Assembly: GCF_900113325.1 (NCBI RefSeq)
Contig: NZ_FOOY01000014.1
Location: 44,512 to 108,511 of the forward strand
Length of the DNA: 64,000 nucleotides
DNA from: Sporolactobacillus nakayamae
GTDB lineage: Bacteria > Bacillota > Bacilli > Bacillales > Sporolactobacillaceae
Direction of reading: 5' to 3'
The translations under genes and the position numbers were made by a program. The notes beneath the pieces were generated by a model that was not told the origin of the DNA, ran no database searches, and saw only the letters and a program-made list of their open reading frames with translations. Below are positions 1 through 8,025 of this stretch, piece after piece; positions within the stretch are counted from its first letter, which is position 1; each line of letters begins with the position of its first letter.

Positions 1-546
1 AACCTGGAAGAATCGTATAAGTATGATCCTAAGAACCCGACACTCTCGGGTGAGCAGGCACGCGAAAAAATGCATTATGCTGCTACTTTGGGTGGTATGG
101 CGTTTGCCAATGCCTTCCTTGGAATCAATCACTCGCTTGCACATAAAACCGGTGGGGAATTTGGATTACCGCATGGTTTGGCCATTTCAATCGCAATGCA
201 GCATGTTATTCGTTTCAATGGTGTCTCCGGCAGAGTAAAACGGACGCCGTTCCCGCGTTACGAAGTATATCGCGGTCAAAAAGACTATGCCGACATTGCA
301 CGTTCTTTAGGTATGCAAGGAACGAGCGATGCAGAGCTGGTTGAAGCATTTTGCGATAAGATAGCGGCTTTAATGAAAGCTCTGGATGTTGTGCCTAAAC
401 TGTCGGCCAATGGTGTGACTCAGCAGCAATTTGACGCTGCACTTGATAAATTGGTTGATTTGATTTATAACGACCAGTGCACACCGGCGAATCCACGTCA
501 GCCGGGATTGGATGAAATAAGACAATTGCTGATTGACCAGTTTTAA
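1..546 (+). CDS. adhE: AdhE C-terminal part (bifunctional aldehyde/alcohol dehydrogenase), cut by window start
   Basis: The frame is open from base 1 and ends at a TAA at 544-546, giving the last 181 residues of an iron-dependent alcohol dehydrogenase domain. The motif GINHSLAHK followed by LPHG holds the histidines that bind Fe2+ in this family. The fragment aligns by eye with the C-terminus of the complete adhE at 39010-41625 but is clearly diverged, so the genome carries two paralogues. AdhE converts acetyl-CoA through acetaldehyde to ethanol while reoxidising NADH. The N-terminal aldehyde dehydrogenase half would lie upstream. A stand-alone iron-dependent alcohol dehydrogenase cannot be excluded from this part alone. 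Confidence 0.88.
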   Translation, partial: NLEESYKYDPKNPTLSGEQAREKMHYAATLGGMAFANAFLGINHSLAHKTGGEFGLPHGLAISIAMQHVIRFNGVSGRVKRTPFPRYEVYRGQKDYADIARSLGMQGTSDAELVEAFCDKIAALMKALDVVPKLSANGVTQQQFDAALDKLVDLIYNDQCTPANPRQPGLDEIRQLLIDQF

Positions 547-968
547 TGAATATGTTTATTAGCATTAAGTAGAGCTGAAACAATAGTCCGATTCTACAGG
601 GGTTGAACACACCTGTTTCGGATTTATTGCGTGCAACAAGTGAAGAAAGTGAATGAACCTCCTAAGGTGAACGAACAAATTCAACTTTAGGAGGATTTAT
701 TATGGTCAAATAGTCAATGGATTATGTCTCTTGCCGAAACTATTGAAAGTCAAGATCATGCACGATCATGCGCAATCCGTAATGCACATGAGTATTGAAA
801 AAGCTAAAGAGAAGACCTATCAAATTTAATGATTTGTTCCACAAGGCTCAATTGCCATCAATGGTACGAGCGTGACAGTTGATGATGTACAACCGGGAAC
901 ATTTGCTGTATCTTTGATCCCTCATTCTTTAGAAAATACGGTCACGAAACGATCAGCTCTTTTTAAAT
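547..968. other. Intergenic region with hairpins and gene-remnant-like stretches
   Basis: No intact gene is seen. An imperfect stem-loop lies at 658-694 (CCTCCTAA against TTAGGAGG), and a looser one at about 571-640 could end adhE transcription. Short open stretches at about 720-829 and 843-960 look protein-like (one reads QGSIAINGTSVTVDD) but are separated by stops, as in a decayed gene. I could not identify the parent family. Confidence 0.4.
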
Positions 969-1640
969 TTATTTGTTCTTCACTAAGTAGTCTAGAAGTC
1001 TAAATAAAACCGTTTTGTTTTGTTCAGGAATACCAAAGTCGGTTATTTCCTCAGCGCTTTGCACGAATTGTGAGTGATCAATATAATCTCCGTCATGGGT
1101 GAGTAATCCCTGAACACTTTTAGGGGTCATTTCCAGATGAAATTGCAAGCCAATCACTTTTTCACTGTAGATAAATCCCTGGTTTTGACATGCCGCGCTG
1201 CTCACTAATCGTTCCGCTCGATCGGGAAGTCCAAATTGCTCGCCGTGCCAGTGAAAAACAGTCAATTCCTCAGGTATAAATGGTAACCTAGAAGAAACGG
1301 AACGTATCGGAAGCCAGCCTACTTCTTTATCGCCTTGAATAACAGCGGCTCCTAATGCTTTAGCAATCTGTTGAGCGCCTAAACAGACGCCAAATACAGG
1401 TTTATTCTCGGAAATGGTCTTGCTGATTAATCTGCGCTCTTCGTCAATCCATTGTTGATCCTGATCATTTGCACTCATTGGTCCGCCGAGTAGGATCAGA
1501 AATTCAAGATCGTCGATCCGGGGTATTGAGGGATTTTCATAGAGCTTATGCATGCGAAAGGTATGGCCATTATCGTTGCCCCATTCTTCAATAGATGCGA
1601 GTCCTTCAAAGGGAACGTGCTGCACTACGTCAATGTTCAT
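969..1640 (-). CDS. Class I glutamine amidotransferase-like protein
   Basis: The 223-residue product has the GATase1 fold signature: an oxyanion region LLGGPMSAND near residue 50, the nucleophile elbow FGVCLGAQQIAKALG with catalytic Cys near residue 86, and the catalytic His in GLQFHLEMTP with the nearby Glu. It resembles the stand-alone GuaA-type amidotransferases that many bacteria keep without a fused synthetase; their substrate is usually unknown. The ATG at 1640 is chosen because the ORF extension upstream lacks a ribosome site, whereas GGGTGATG precedes this ATG. It is transcribed towards adhE and away from the metal ATPase. A role in gamma-glutamyl hydrolysis is possible but not shown. 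Confidence 0.82.
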   Translation of the reverse strand: MNIDVVQHVPFEGLASIEEWGNDNGHTFRMHKLYENPSIPRIDDLEFLILLGGPMSANDQDQQWIDEERRLISKTISENKPVFGVCLGAQQIAKALGAAVIQGDKEVGWLPIRSVSSRLPFIPEELTVFHWHGEQFGLPDRAERLVSSAACQNQGFIYSEKVIGLQFHLEMTPKSVQGLLTHDGDYIDHSQFVQSAEEITDFGIPEQNKTVLFRLLDYLVKNK

Positions 1641-1864
1641 GTCATCACCCACTTTATCGATTTTGCAATCCGTCAATCAGCCTTGTTTTGCTTTGTACAT
1701 TGCGGTCAATCATCCGCTTCTTGCATCTTCGTTTAAAAATCATTGATTCAATCATAGCGCATCTTTTAGCTTCAATAAAGTCTTCCCATACCAAAAAGGA
1801 ACCTTAGCCGCGCGAACTTCAGGAATGAAATCGAATCATTTAATTTACAATAAATCGTTACTTC

Positions 1865-1878
1865 TTGACAGCGGTCAA
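1865..1878. promoter_or_regulatory. FNR/FLP-like box upstream of the P-type ATPase
   Basis: The sequence TTGACAGCGGTCAA is a perfect inverted repeat TTGAC-N4-GTCAA, close to the FNR/FLP consensus TTGAT-N4-ATCAA. It lies 57 bp before the ATPase start. A similar box, TTGATACCTGTCAA, precedes the operon that encodes an FNR-like regulator (5808-6479). Regulation of both by that protein is inferred. Confidence 0.55.
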
Positions 1879-1934
1879 TTTTATATCCTTGGTCTTCGTT
1901 TATCCTTGAGTTATAAAAAGGAGGGGGAGGCTGT

Positions 1935-3806
1935 ATGAACGTCCAGAAATGGGTACAGAAACATAACCAACACATCACCTATTTGACCGGTGCATTGATT
2001 GTCCTCGGCTTTTTTAGTAAAGGACTTTTTCAATGGGAATTAGGTTATACGGCGACCTTTATCGCGGCTACACTTGTCGGCTTTTTACCGGTTTTGATTC
2101 ATGCATGGCAGGCCTTGAGCGTTAAGGTCATCAGCATCGAATTGTTAGTCAGTATCGCTGTGATCGGTGCCCTTTTCATTGGTGAATATAACGAATCGGC
2201 GATCGTTGTCTTTCTGTTTTTGTTCGGGAGTTATCTGGAGCAGAAAACCTTGCAGAAAACGCGCAACTCAATTAAAACCCTGACTGAAATGGCTCCGACG
2301 AAAGCTTGGGTTTATCAAGAGAATGGTCAGGTGCAGGAAACGGATAGTGATGAAGTCAATGAGGGTGATGAGCTCTTAGTGAAGACGGGTGCACAGGTCC
2401 CGGTGGATGGGGTGATCACCTCAGGTCACGGCTATCTGAATGAAGCCAGTGTCACGGGCGAATCGCGGGTTGTTGATAAGTCAGTGGGCGCGACCGTTTT
2501 TGCTGGGACTCTTTTAGACAATGGAACGTTACGCATTAAGGCAACTCGTGTGGGTGAGGATACCACATTCGGTAAGATCATTGAATTGATTGAAGAAGCT
2601 CAGGATACGAAATCACATGCGGAAAAGTTTATTGATCATTTTGCCCGCTACTATACGCCAGCCGTTCTCTTATTGGGAATAATTGTCTGGGGGATCACGC
2701 AGGACATCCGTCTGGCCATCACAATCTTAGTCCTGGGTTGCCCGGGGGCCTTAGTGATCGGTGCTCCGGTATCCAATGTCGCCGGTATCGGTAATGGCGC
2801 AAAACGCGGCGTTCTGATCAAAGGCGGCGAGATCATGAATACGTTCAGTAAGGTGGATACGTTAGTCTTTGACAAAACGGGCACGCTAACGAAAGGACAG
2901 ACTGAGCTCGTAGAAATGAATGCCATGCCTGGTCAGCAACGTGGATTAGCCTATACAGCTGCTATTGAAAAGGAATCCGATCACCCACTTGGTCGGGCGA
3001 TCTTAGCCTATGCCGAGGCGCATGCTATTGATTACAGTCATCTGAAGGTGACGCAAACCAAAGTGGTTAAGGGTAAGGGAATCCGGGCAGTTGTGGAAAA
3101 CCAGACCGTCCTGGTTGGTAATCGTAACCTGTTAACTGAAGCCGGTGTTCAATTGAACCGCGAGCAGGAACGAAAATTAGCTGAGATGGAAGAGAAAGGA
3201 ATATCCACCGTTTTAGTTGCGGTCGATCAGCAACTGGCGCTTATGCTTGGTATCGCCGATACGCCAAGAGACGGGGTTAAAGCAGCTTTAGCAGCGTTAA
3301 AAACAATGGGCATCAAAAGAATGGTTATGCTGACGGGTGACAATGTGCGGACTGCGCAGGCGATTAGCCAGCAACTTGGTATTGATGAAGTTCATGCAGA
3401 GCTGTTGCCGGAAGATAAAGTGGGTTATGTAGAAAAGTTGAAGAAGGCGGGTCATACTGTCGCTTTCATCGGGGATGGTGTCAATGACAGCCCCTCCCTT
3501 GCCTCGGCACATATTGGCATTGCCATGGGCAGCGGGACCGATGTTGCGGTGGAAACCTCAGATATAGTTTTAATGAAGTCCAGATTTACCGAGCTTGTCC
3601 ATGCTTATGGATTAACGAAGAAAACGGTAAAAAATATGAAAGAAAATATTATTATTGCCATTGCTACCGTTGCGTTCTTATTGATTGGTCTGATCTTTGG
3701 CTATATTTATATGGCGAGCGGCATGTTCGTCCATGAAGTCAGCATTTTAGTGGTCATCATGAACGGGATGCGTTTGTTAAGGTACCACACGAAGCATGCT
3801 GAATAA
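1935..3806 (+). CDS. P1B-type heavy-metal-transporting ATPase with CPG motif
   Basis: The 623-residue membrane pump has the P-type ATPase order: two N-terminal membrane pairs, actuator TGES at 174-177, transmembrane metal motif at 269-271, phosphorylation site D313KTGT, nucleotide-domain H350-P351 and hinge G513DGVND518, then two C-terminal helices. The metal motif reads CPG instead of the CPC of Cu or Zn/Cd pumps, and there is no N-terminal HMA domain. A separate HMA protein at 5000-5227 may serve in its place. AGGAGG-like GGAGGGGG precedes the ATG. The substrate cannot be read from the sequence; efflux of Cd, Zn, Mn or another divalent metal is the family expectation. An FNR/FLP-like box lies upstream. 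Confidence 0.92.
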   Translation: MNVQKWVQKHNQHITYLTGALIVLGFFSKGLFQWELGYTATFIAATLVGFLPVLIHAWQALSVKVISIELLVSIAVIGALFIGEYNESAIVVFLFLFGSYLEQKTLQKTRNSIKTLTEMAPTKAWVYQENGQVQETDSDEVNEGDELLVKTGAQVPVDGVITSGHGYLNEASVTGESRVVDKSVGATVFAGTLLDNGTLRIKATRVGEDTTFGKIIELIEEAQDTKSHAEKFIDHFARYYTPAVLLLGIIVWGITQDIRLAITILVLGCPGALVIGAPVSNVAGIGNGAKRGVLIKGGEIMNTFSKVDTLVFDKTGTLTKGQTELVEMNAMPGQQRGLAYTAAIEKESDHPLGRAILAYAEAHAIDYSHLKVTQTKVVKGKGIRAVVENQTVLVGNRNLLTEAGVQLNREQERKLAEMEEKGISTVLVAVDQQLALMLGIADTPRDGVKAALAALKTMGIKRMVMLTGDNVRTAQAISQQLGIDEVHAELLPEDKVGYVEKLKKAGHTVAFIGDGVNDSPSLASAHIGIAMGSGTDVAVETSDIVLMKSRFTELVHAYGLTKKTVKNMKENIIIAIATVAFLLIGLIFGYIYMASGMFVHEVSILVVIMNGMRLLRYHTKHAE

Positions 3807-3841
3807 ACACGTTGCTCTTTCCGACTATTTTTCTAACACTG

Positions 3842-4095
3842 GGGCCCAATCTTAGAAATAAACGGAAAAATTCCGCTTAATTAGAAAATGAATGAAAAAA
3901 TCGCTTAAATAGACGGAGAAAGTCCGCTTATCGAATCAAAAAACGTGAAAATGGAGGGTTTTTCTGTGCATAAGCGGAAAAATTACCCTTATGTACCTGT
4001 AAAACAAGCGCCAGGATGCATATAACCGGAAAATCTCCGCTTATTTGCATCCTGGCCGCGTTACTTAATTAAGGATCAAAATGATTTATTAGAAA
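3842..4095. repeat. Dispersed ~240-bp repeat, copy 1 (CGGAAAAATTCCGCTTA words)
   Basis: This stretch is nearly repeated at 25484-25715. It contains four hyphenated palindromes built on CGGAAAAATTCCGCTTA-like words, separated by A/T-rich text, and ends in a shared string GGATCAAAATGATT. It has no coding capacity. Words of the AAGCGGAA...TTCCGCTT kind are common in intergenic regions of Bacillaceae as I recall. Function unknown. Confidence 0.85.
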
Positions 4096-4190
4096 ACTTG
4101 CAGATTGGCAAGCCTTGGCGCAGACAGAGGCTTAGTTGCACTTACACTCGTTTCCTTGAATCTTTAATTTTTTTATACTTTTTTATCAGT

Positions 4191-4240
4191 GTTAGAAAAC
4201 TTGGCTTCGCCAGAGGCTTGGCGAAGCCAAGTTTTCTAAC
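4191..4240. repeat. Perfect 22-bp inverted repeat (hairpin)
   Basis: Two 22-base arms pair perfectly around a 6-base loop (GAGGCT). The arms begin GTTAGAAAAC and contain GGCTTCGCC. Related text (ATTAGAAAACGTGGCTTCGCC, in part) recurs at about 38740. It may act as a bidirectional terminator or be the end of a repeat element. Confidence 0.8.
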
Positions 4241-4301
4241 AGGTAAAGAAAGTATATGATTTTTGGTTACGCAAAAGACTGTGCATCAAACGCGAAGATG
4301 T

Positions 4302-4920
4302 GAGACGCCTGCGGGATAGCGAGCCAAGAGAGACCCCGCAGATTCCTGCTTGTCTGAGGAGGCTCTCGGATCGCCCGCGGCAAGCGAGCAATCGGAGCGT
4401 ACACAAAAATCAGGATGGTTTAAGGACCAAGCGTGGCTTGGATTTTCTAACAAGTAAAGAAAGTTTATGATTTTGAGCATGCTGGCCCCAGATAATAAAT
4501 CCAGACACGTAAGCGCGAGACGCCTGCGGGATAGCGAGCCAAGAGAGACCCCGCAGATTCCTGCTTGTCTGAGGAGGCTCTCGGATCGCCCGCGGCAAGC
4601 GAGCAATCGGAGCGTACACAAAAATCAGGATGGTTTAAGGACCAAGCGTGGCTTGGATTTTCTAACAAGTAAAGAAAGTTTATGATTTTGAGCATGCTGG
4701 CCCCAGATAATAAATCCAGACACGTAAGCGCGAGACGCCTGCGGGATTAGGTGCCGGCGAGACCCCGCAGATTCCTGCCTGTTTGAGGAGGCTCGCGGTG
4801 CGCCCGCGAGCGCACCAGTTGATCGCGAGTAACCGAAGCAACGATTCAGCACCGAAAAGACACGAACCAATAACACATGGCTGGAGATTAAGGACCGGGC
4901 GCTATTTGCCCGGATTTTCT
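4302..4920. repeat. Tandem repeat, 215-bp unit, three copies
   Basis: Units begin with GAGACGCCTGCGGGAT at 4302, 4517 and 4732, an exact 215-bp period. Copies 1 and 2 are almost identical; copy 3 diverges after about 15 bases but keeps ACCCCGCAGATTCCTG, GAGGAGGCTC and the end GGATTTTCTAA. The CGCCTGCGGGA...ACCCCGCAG...GAGGAGGCTC text resembles a repeat frequent between Bacillaceae genes, from memory. A relic of copy 3's tail lies at 25240-25325. Small reading frames in both strands are by-products of the repeat. Confidence 0.92.
4895..4920 (+). terminator. Terminator-like hairpin ending the 215-bp repeat block
   Basis: CCGGGC at 4895-4900 pairs with GCCCGG at 4908-4913, followed by ATTTTCT. 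A sister hairpin ends the repeat block before the nickel permease (26011-26035). It sits just before the FLP-like box and would insulate the downstream operon. Confidence 0.6.
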
Positions 4921-4925
4921 AAAAG

Positions 4926-4939
4926 TTGATACCTGTCAA
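4926..4939. promoter_or_regulatory. FNR/FLP-like box upstream of the HMA-Dps-regulator operon
   Basis: TTGATACCTGTCAA fits TTGAT-N4-(A/G)TCAA and lies 60 bp before the first ATG of the operon whose last gene encodes an FNR-like regulator. The parallel box at 1865-1878, at nearly the same distance (57 bp) from the ATPase start, supports autoregulation and a small shared regulon. Confidence 0.6.
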
Positions 4940-4999
4940 TTTATTAATGAACGAATCGCTTTAAACTGAACTAGTAAACAAAAGAAAGGGGCGTTCAAG

Positions 5000-5227
5000 A
5001 TGACAAAAGTAATTTTACAATTAGAGGCGCTGACCTGTCCGTCATGCCTGCAAAAAATTGAAACCGGCCTTGCACATCAGGAAGGCATTTTAAAGTCGAA
5101 AGTCTTGTTTAATTCCAGCAAGGTTAAAGCAGAAATCGATACAGATAAGATCTCAGCCAAAGCGGTTGCGCAGATCGTGTCGAAACTCGGTTATGAAGTC
5201 GAATCGATAAAAGTAAAGGAAGCTTAA
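5000..5227 (+). CDS. Heavy-metal-associated (HMA) domain metallochaperone, CopZ-like
   Basis: The 75-residue protein is a single HMA domain with the ferredoxin-like beta-alpha-beta pattern. The metal site reads LTCPSCLQKIE, with the CxxC pair at residues 14 and 17. AAAGGGG precedes the ATG. It is the first gene of a three-gene operon ahead of a Dps-like protein and an FNR-like regulator. The nearby P-type ATPase lacks its own HMA domain, so this protein could deliver metal to the pump or buffer it in the cytosol; that link is inferred. CopZ proteins usually have GMxCxHC, so the Ser between the cysteines and the missing His suggest a different metal or affinity. Confidence 0.85.
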   Translation: MTKVILQLEALTCPSCLQKIETGLAHQEGILKSKVLFNSSKVKAEIDTDKISAKAVAQIVSKLGYEVESIKVKEA

Positions 5228-5255
5228 GGATCATAAATTCAGAGGAGGAACGCGT

Positions 5256-5792
5256 ATGTCAATCGATGCGTTGTATGAAGCAGAAGTTTCTCAGTCGGAG
5301 AAAGATCACCACATCCCGACCTGCGGAGCGATGACCGGTCATATTTTAGCCAATCTGAAGATTCATCAGGAAAAGCTGGCTCAGGCCGTTTCTTATGCCA
5401 AAGGATCCGAGACTCCATTTTTAAAGGAATTCTTCAGCCAGGCGATCCAAACAGAAATCAGGTTATTTGACGAGCTTGCACAAGTGTTGTTAGATGAAAG
5501 TGAAGTGATTCCGACAACAACTGAGGAGTTCAACCGTTACAGTATGTTGGAGGAACATGGGAAATTCAAGTATCTCTCTGCTAAAGAATGGCTTGTGGTT
5601 GCGGTGAAAGACTTTGATACGCAAAATCTGTTTATCACGCGCGCGATTAAATTAGCTGAAAAAGAGGATAAACTGGCACTTCAAGCGCTTCTGGTGCAGC
5701 AATTAGGCTGGAATAATCGCAAGATCCGTGAGTTACAGGCGTTCTTAGGTCATGCTCCTCGAGAGGGGTTAGAAGAAGACGATGATGATTAA
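5256..5792 (+). CDS. Ferritin-like / Dps-related protein with acidic tail
   Basis: The 178-residue protein appears all-helical with His and Glu positions spaced as in Dps/ferritin-like proteins (HILANLKIHQEKL, then QTEIRLFDELAQ). It ends in EEDDDD, which could bind cations. It follows the HMA gene by 28 bp, with GGAGG before the ATG, and precedes the FNR-like regulator by 15 bp. Dps proteins oxidise and store iron and protect DNA; in this operon a general metal-detoxification role is reasonable. The match to Dps is by pattern only, and several expected ferroxidase residues could not be placed confidently. Confidence 0.62.
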   Translation: MSIDALYEAEVSQSEKDHHIPTCGAMTGHILANLKIHQEKLAQAVSYAKGSETPFLKEFFSQAIQTEIRLFDELAQVLLDESEVIPTTTEEFNRYSMLEEHGKFKYLSAKEWLVVAVKDFDTQNLFITRAIKLAEKEDKLALQALLVQQLGWNNRKIRELQAFLGHAPREGLEEDDDD

Positions 5793-5807
5793 TTAATGGA
5801 GGTTTGA

Positions 5808-6479
5808 ATGATGGGGAAGCATAGCTGTCTGATCTTGGTCCCTCTGTTCAATCATTTGGACGAGTCTGATTTAGAAAAAATTGATCAACTGACCAAACGT
5901 CATGTCTATAAGAAAGCGGAACAGATCTTCAAACCGTATGATCAGAAGCAATTGACCATCGTAGCCAAAGGACGCATGAAAGTCTATCAGATTTCCGGCT
6001 CTGGTCGCGAGCAGCTTCTGCGCGTTGTCGAACCGGGTGGGTATGAAGGCGAAACGGCATTATTCGGTACAGAAAACGACAGCTTAATTGGCGAAGCACT
6101 TCAAGAAACGGTGGTATGCACACTGGCTCACCAAGACTTCCGGAAGCTGCTGCTGACGTATCCTCAGATCAGTCTGAAATTATTAGAGACGAATGCAGAA
6201 AAACTGGTTTCTGCGGAGAACCAGTCAAAATTTTTACTCATGGAAGCTGTAGAAACGCGATTAACGGTCTATCTGCTGGATTTAGCGAAGGCAAAGGATT
6301 CCCTGACCTTCGATTTGCCTGTGAAAATGAAGGAATTGGCGGGGTTCTTGGGTACGACTCCAGAAACGTTGTCCCGTAAATTTAAGTTATTAAAGGATAA
6401 AGCGTTGATTCATCGCGAGAAGCAAACAGTGACCTTGCTTGATCCGGAAGAACTTGAAGCGCGTTATGTCATCAATTAA
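5808..6479 (+). CDS. Crp/Fnr-family transcriptional regulator (FLP-like)
   Basis: The 223-residue protein has an N-terminal cyclic-nucleotide-binding-like beta-barrel (residues ~15-130) and a C-terminal winged helix with MKELAGFLGTTPETLSRKFKLLK as recognition region. It begins MMGKHSCLILVPLFNHL and has a second Cys at 104. Two cysteines of this kind occur in lactic-acid-bacterial FLP proteins, which sense redox through a disulphide rather than an Fe-S cluster. GGAGG lies 5 bases before the ATG. It closes the HMA-Dps operon and is followed by a strong terminator. The FLP-like boxes at 1865 and 4926 are likely targets. Confidence 0.85.
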   Translation: MMGKHSCLILVPLFNHLDESDLEKIDQLTKRHVYKKAEQIFKPYDQKQLTIVAKGRMKVYQISGSGREQLLRVVEPGGYEGETALFGTENDSLIGEALQETVVCTLAHQDFRKLLLTYPQISLKLLETNAEKLVSAENQSKFLLMEAVETRLTVYLLDLAKAKDSLTFDLPVKMKELAGFLGTTPETLSRKFKLLKDKALIHREKQTVTLLDPEELEARYVIN

Positions 6480-6483
6480 AAAA

Positions 6484-6515
6484 TCCCGTCAGGAAAAGCT
6501 GACGGGACTTTTTTT
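6484..6515. terminator. Rho-independent terminator, probably bidirectional
   Basis: CCCGTCAG (6485-6492) pairs with CTGACGGG (6499-6506), followed by a run of T. The A-run on the left gives a T-run for the minus strand, so it can end both the regulator operon and the converging nrdJ operon. Confidence 0.9.
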
Positions 6516-6563
6516 CACAGGTGAAAAATTTATAATTTTGCCTTTCTAGTACGACGATTAGTG

Positions 6564-7376
6564 TTACTGTTCATCATCCTCGATAAAGCGTGCAAGACGA
6601 TGGCTGTAGTCACCGTCTAAGTGTACAAGATCCGCTTTGGACATATTTTCTAGAAAGCGGTCGATAATTTTAGGACCGTAATCGAGATAGAGTTCTGAGA
6701 TTGATCGATTTGTCGTCACCAGCAGACTTTTCGATAACCGCGCATTGAGTATGGCGAAGATGAGCTCCTTCGTCCATGGAGTAATCCCTTCAGCACCAAC
6801 ATCATCCAGAATGAGCAGATCGGCATCAGCGATGAAGGCCATCAGATCGCGCTCTGTGAGCGTACTCTCTTTCGTCCAGGTTGATTTAAAGATGAGCTTT
6901 AGAGCTGGAACATCGATAAATAAGCATGTTTTATGATAGTTTTGGTCAAGCAGTTTACTGATTCCAACGGCTAAATGCGATTTTCCAAGGCCGGGTTTGC
7001 CATAATAGAACATTCTCGCCGGCTTATTTTCTCCTATTTTTTCAACAAATTCAACGGCATGTTCAACGGCATGGATCTGTGACGCATTCTGTGCGGAAAA
7101 ATTTTTTAATGTTGCCTGTTTTAAGGCATCGTTGAGCGTCGACAGTTCGTTAAATCGTTCACGCTTGATTCTGTCGGCCTCTTGTAGCGCTTGCTGAGAC
7201 AACGAGCAGTCACAAGGCTCGGTGATCGTCGTCCATGAACCTTTTCGCGGCCCGCCGACCATTCGCATTTTATAGACATTCAACGCTCTGCCGCAATTGC
7301 GGCAATGCGTCACATTGACTAAGCTTCGCTTCAAATCGATGCCATCTGCATTTAAGAAATTAGCTAAGCGACGCAT
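6564..7376 (-). CDS. DnaI/DnaC-like AAA+ ATPase with zinc finger
   Basis: The 270-residue protein has an N-terminal four-Cys cluster (CRNCG near residue 25 and CDC near 55), then an AAA+ domain with Walker A GKPGLGKSH, Walker B LLILDDVGAE and sensor LVTTNRS. This is the layout of helicase loaders of the DnaC/DnaI/IstB group. It is the last gene of the minus-strand nrdJ/B12 cluster, starting 38 bp after the adenosyltransferase. No primosome partner lies nearby, so it may be a stray phage-type loader or a second DnaI-like protein. The ATG at 7376 is preceded by a GGTGTCACC stretch, a weak ribosome site. Confidence 0.8.
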   Translation of the reverse strand: MRRLANFLNADGIDLKRSLVNVTHCRNCGRALNVYKMRMVGGPRKGSWTTITEPCDCSLSQQALQEADRIKRERFNELSTLNDALKQATLKNFSAQNASQIHAVEHAVEFVEKIGENKPARMFYYGKPGLGKSHLAVGISKLLDQNYHKTCLFIDVPALKLIFKSTWTKESTLTERDLMAFIADADLLILDDVGAEGITPWTKELIFAILNARLSKSLLVTTNRSISELYLDYGPKIIDRFLENMSKADLVHLDGDYSHRLARFIEDDEQ

Positions 7377-7414
7377 GGTGACACCAGCCTTTATGAGATG
7401 GATTAATGCTGCGC

Positions 7415-7999
7415 TTAGTTCTTAGTATCATGCTTATTCCCCCGAAAGACGCGAGCACTTCGAACATAGGCAACATCCTTTACATGGAGCCTACAGTTGG
7501 CGATGCGTGCGGCGGCAAAAAAGTAATCAGAGAGACGGTTGATATAGCGCAAGGGCAGAGAGGACAGTGCCTGATCCTGCTTCATAAGACCTGCGATGCA
7601 TCGCTCGGCTCGTCGTGCCACGGTGCGGGCGATGTGGAGCGAGGCGGATGCGGCCGTCCCTCCCGGCAGAATAAAGCGTTCAATGTTCGGCGCTTCATCG
7701 GTTAACGCATCGATCCGCTTCTCCAGCCAATCGACCATTTCTTGGTGTAATTTGTTCGGTCGTTCCTTAATCACGCTTGCCAGATCGCTGCCGCAGTCAA
7801 ACAATTCATGTTGAATCTTCTCCAAATCATCCAAAAGATCCTGAAATAGGGCGGGATCTAGCTGGGCAATGGCCAACCCGACAAAACTATTGGTTTCGTC
7901 AACCGTTCCATAGGCTTCGATTCGAATGTCGTCCTTATCCCGCCGACCGCCAATAATGCTGGTCTGCCCCTTGTCACCCGTTCGCGTATAAATTGCCAT
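7415..7999 (-). CDS. pduO: ATP:cob(I)alamin adenosyltransferase, PduO type
   Basis: The 194-residue protein carries the PduO-type signatures: N-terminal YTRTGDKGQTS for ATP binding, AYGTVDETNSFVGLA, and FILPGG...ARTVARRAERC in the C-terminal half. It transfers the adenosyl group of ATP to cob(I)alamin, producing coenzyme B12. The gene follows B12 uptake candidates and nrdJ on the same strand, and NrdJ requires exactly this cofactor. AGAGGTG precedes the ATG. Length is normal for the family. It could also be called cobO-like or mmaB by different schemes. Confidence 0.93.
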   Translation of the reverse strand: MAIYTRTGDKGQTSIIGGRRDKDDIRIEAYGTVDETNSFVGLAIAQLDPALFQDLLDDLEKIQHELFDCGSDLASVIKERPNKLHQEMVDWLEKRIDALTDEAPNIERFILPGGTAASASLHIARTVARRAERCIAGLMKQDQALSSLPLRYINRLSDYFFAAARIANCRLHVKDVAYVRSARVFRGNKHDTKN

Positions 8000-8025
8000 G
8001 TTTTTTCACCTCTGCTCTAACGTCA

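Noticed and set aside
547..968. A glycosidase remnant after the first adhE
   Set aside because: Short protein-like pieces exist, but no motif allows a family name.
4286..4876. Several small reading frames on both strands with the same protein text repeated
   Set aside because: They are by-products of the 215-bp tandem repeat and lack start signals.
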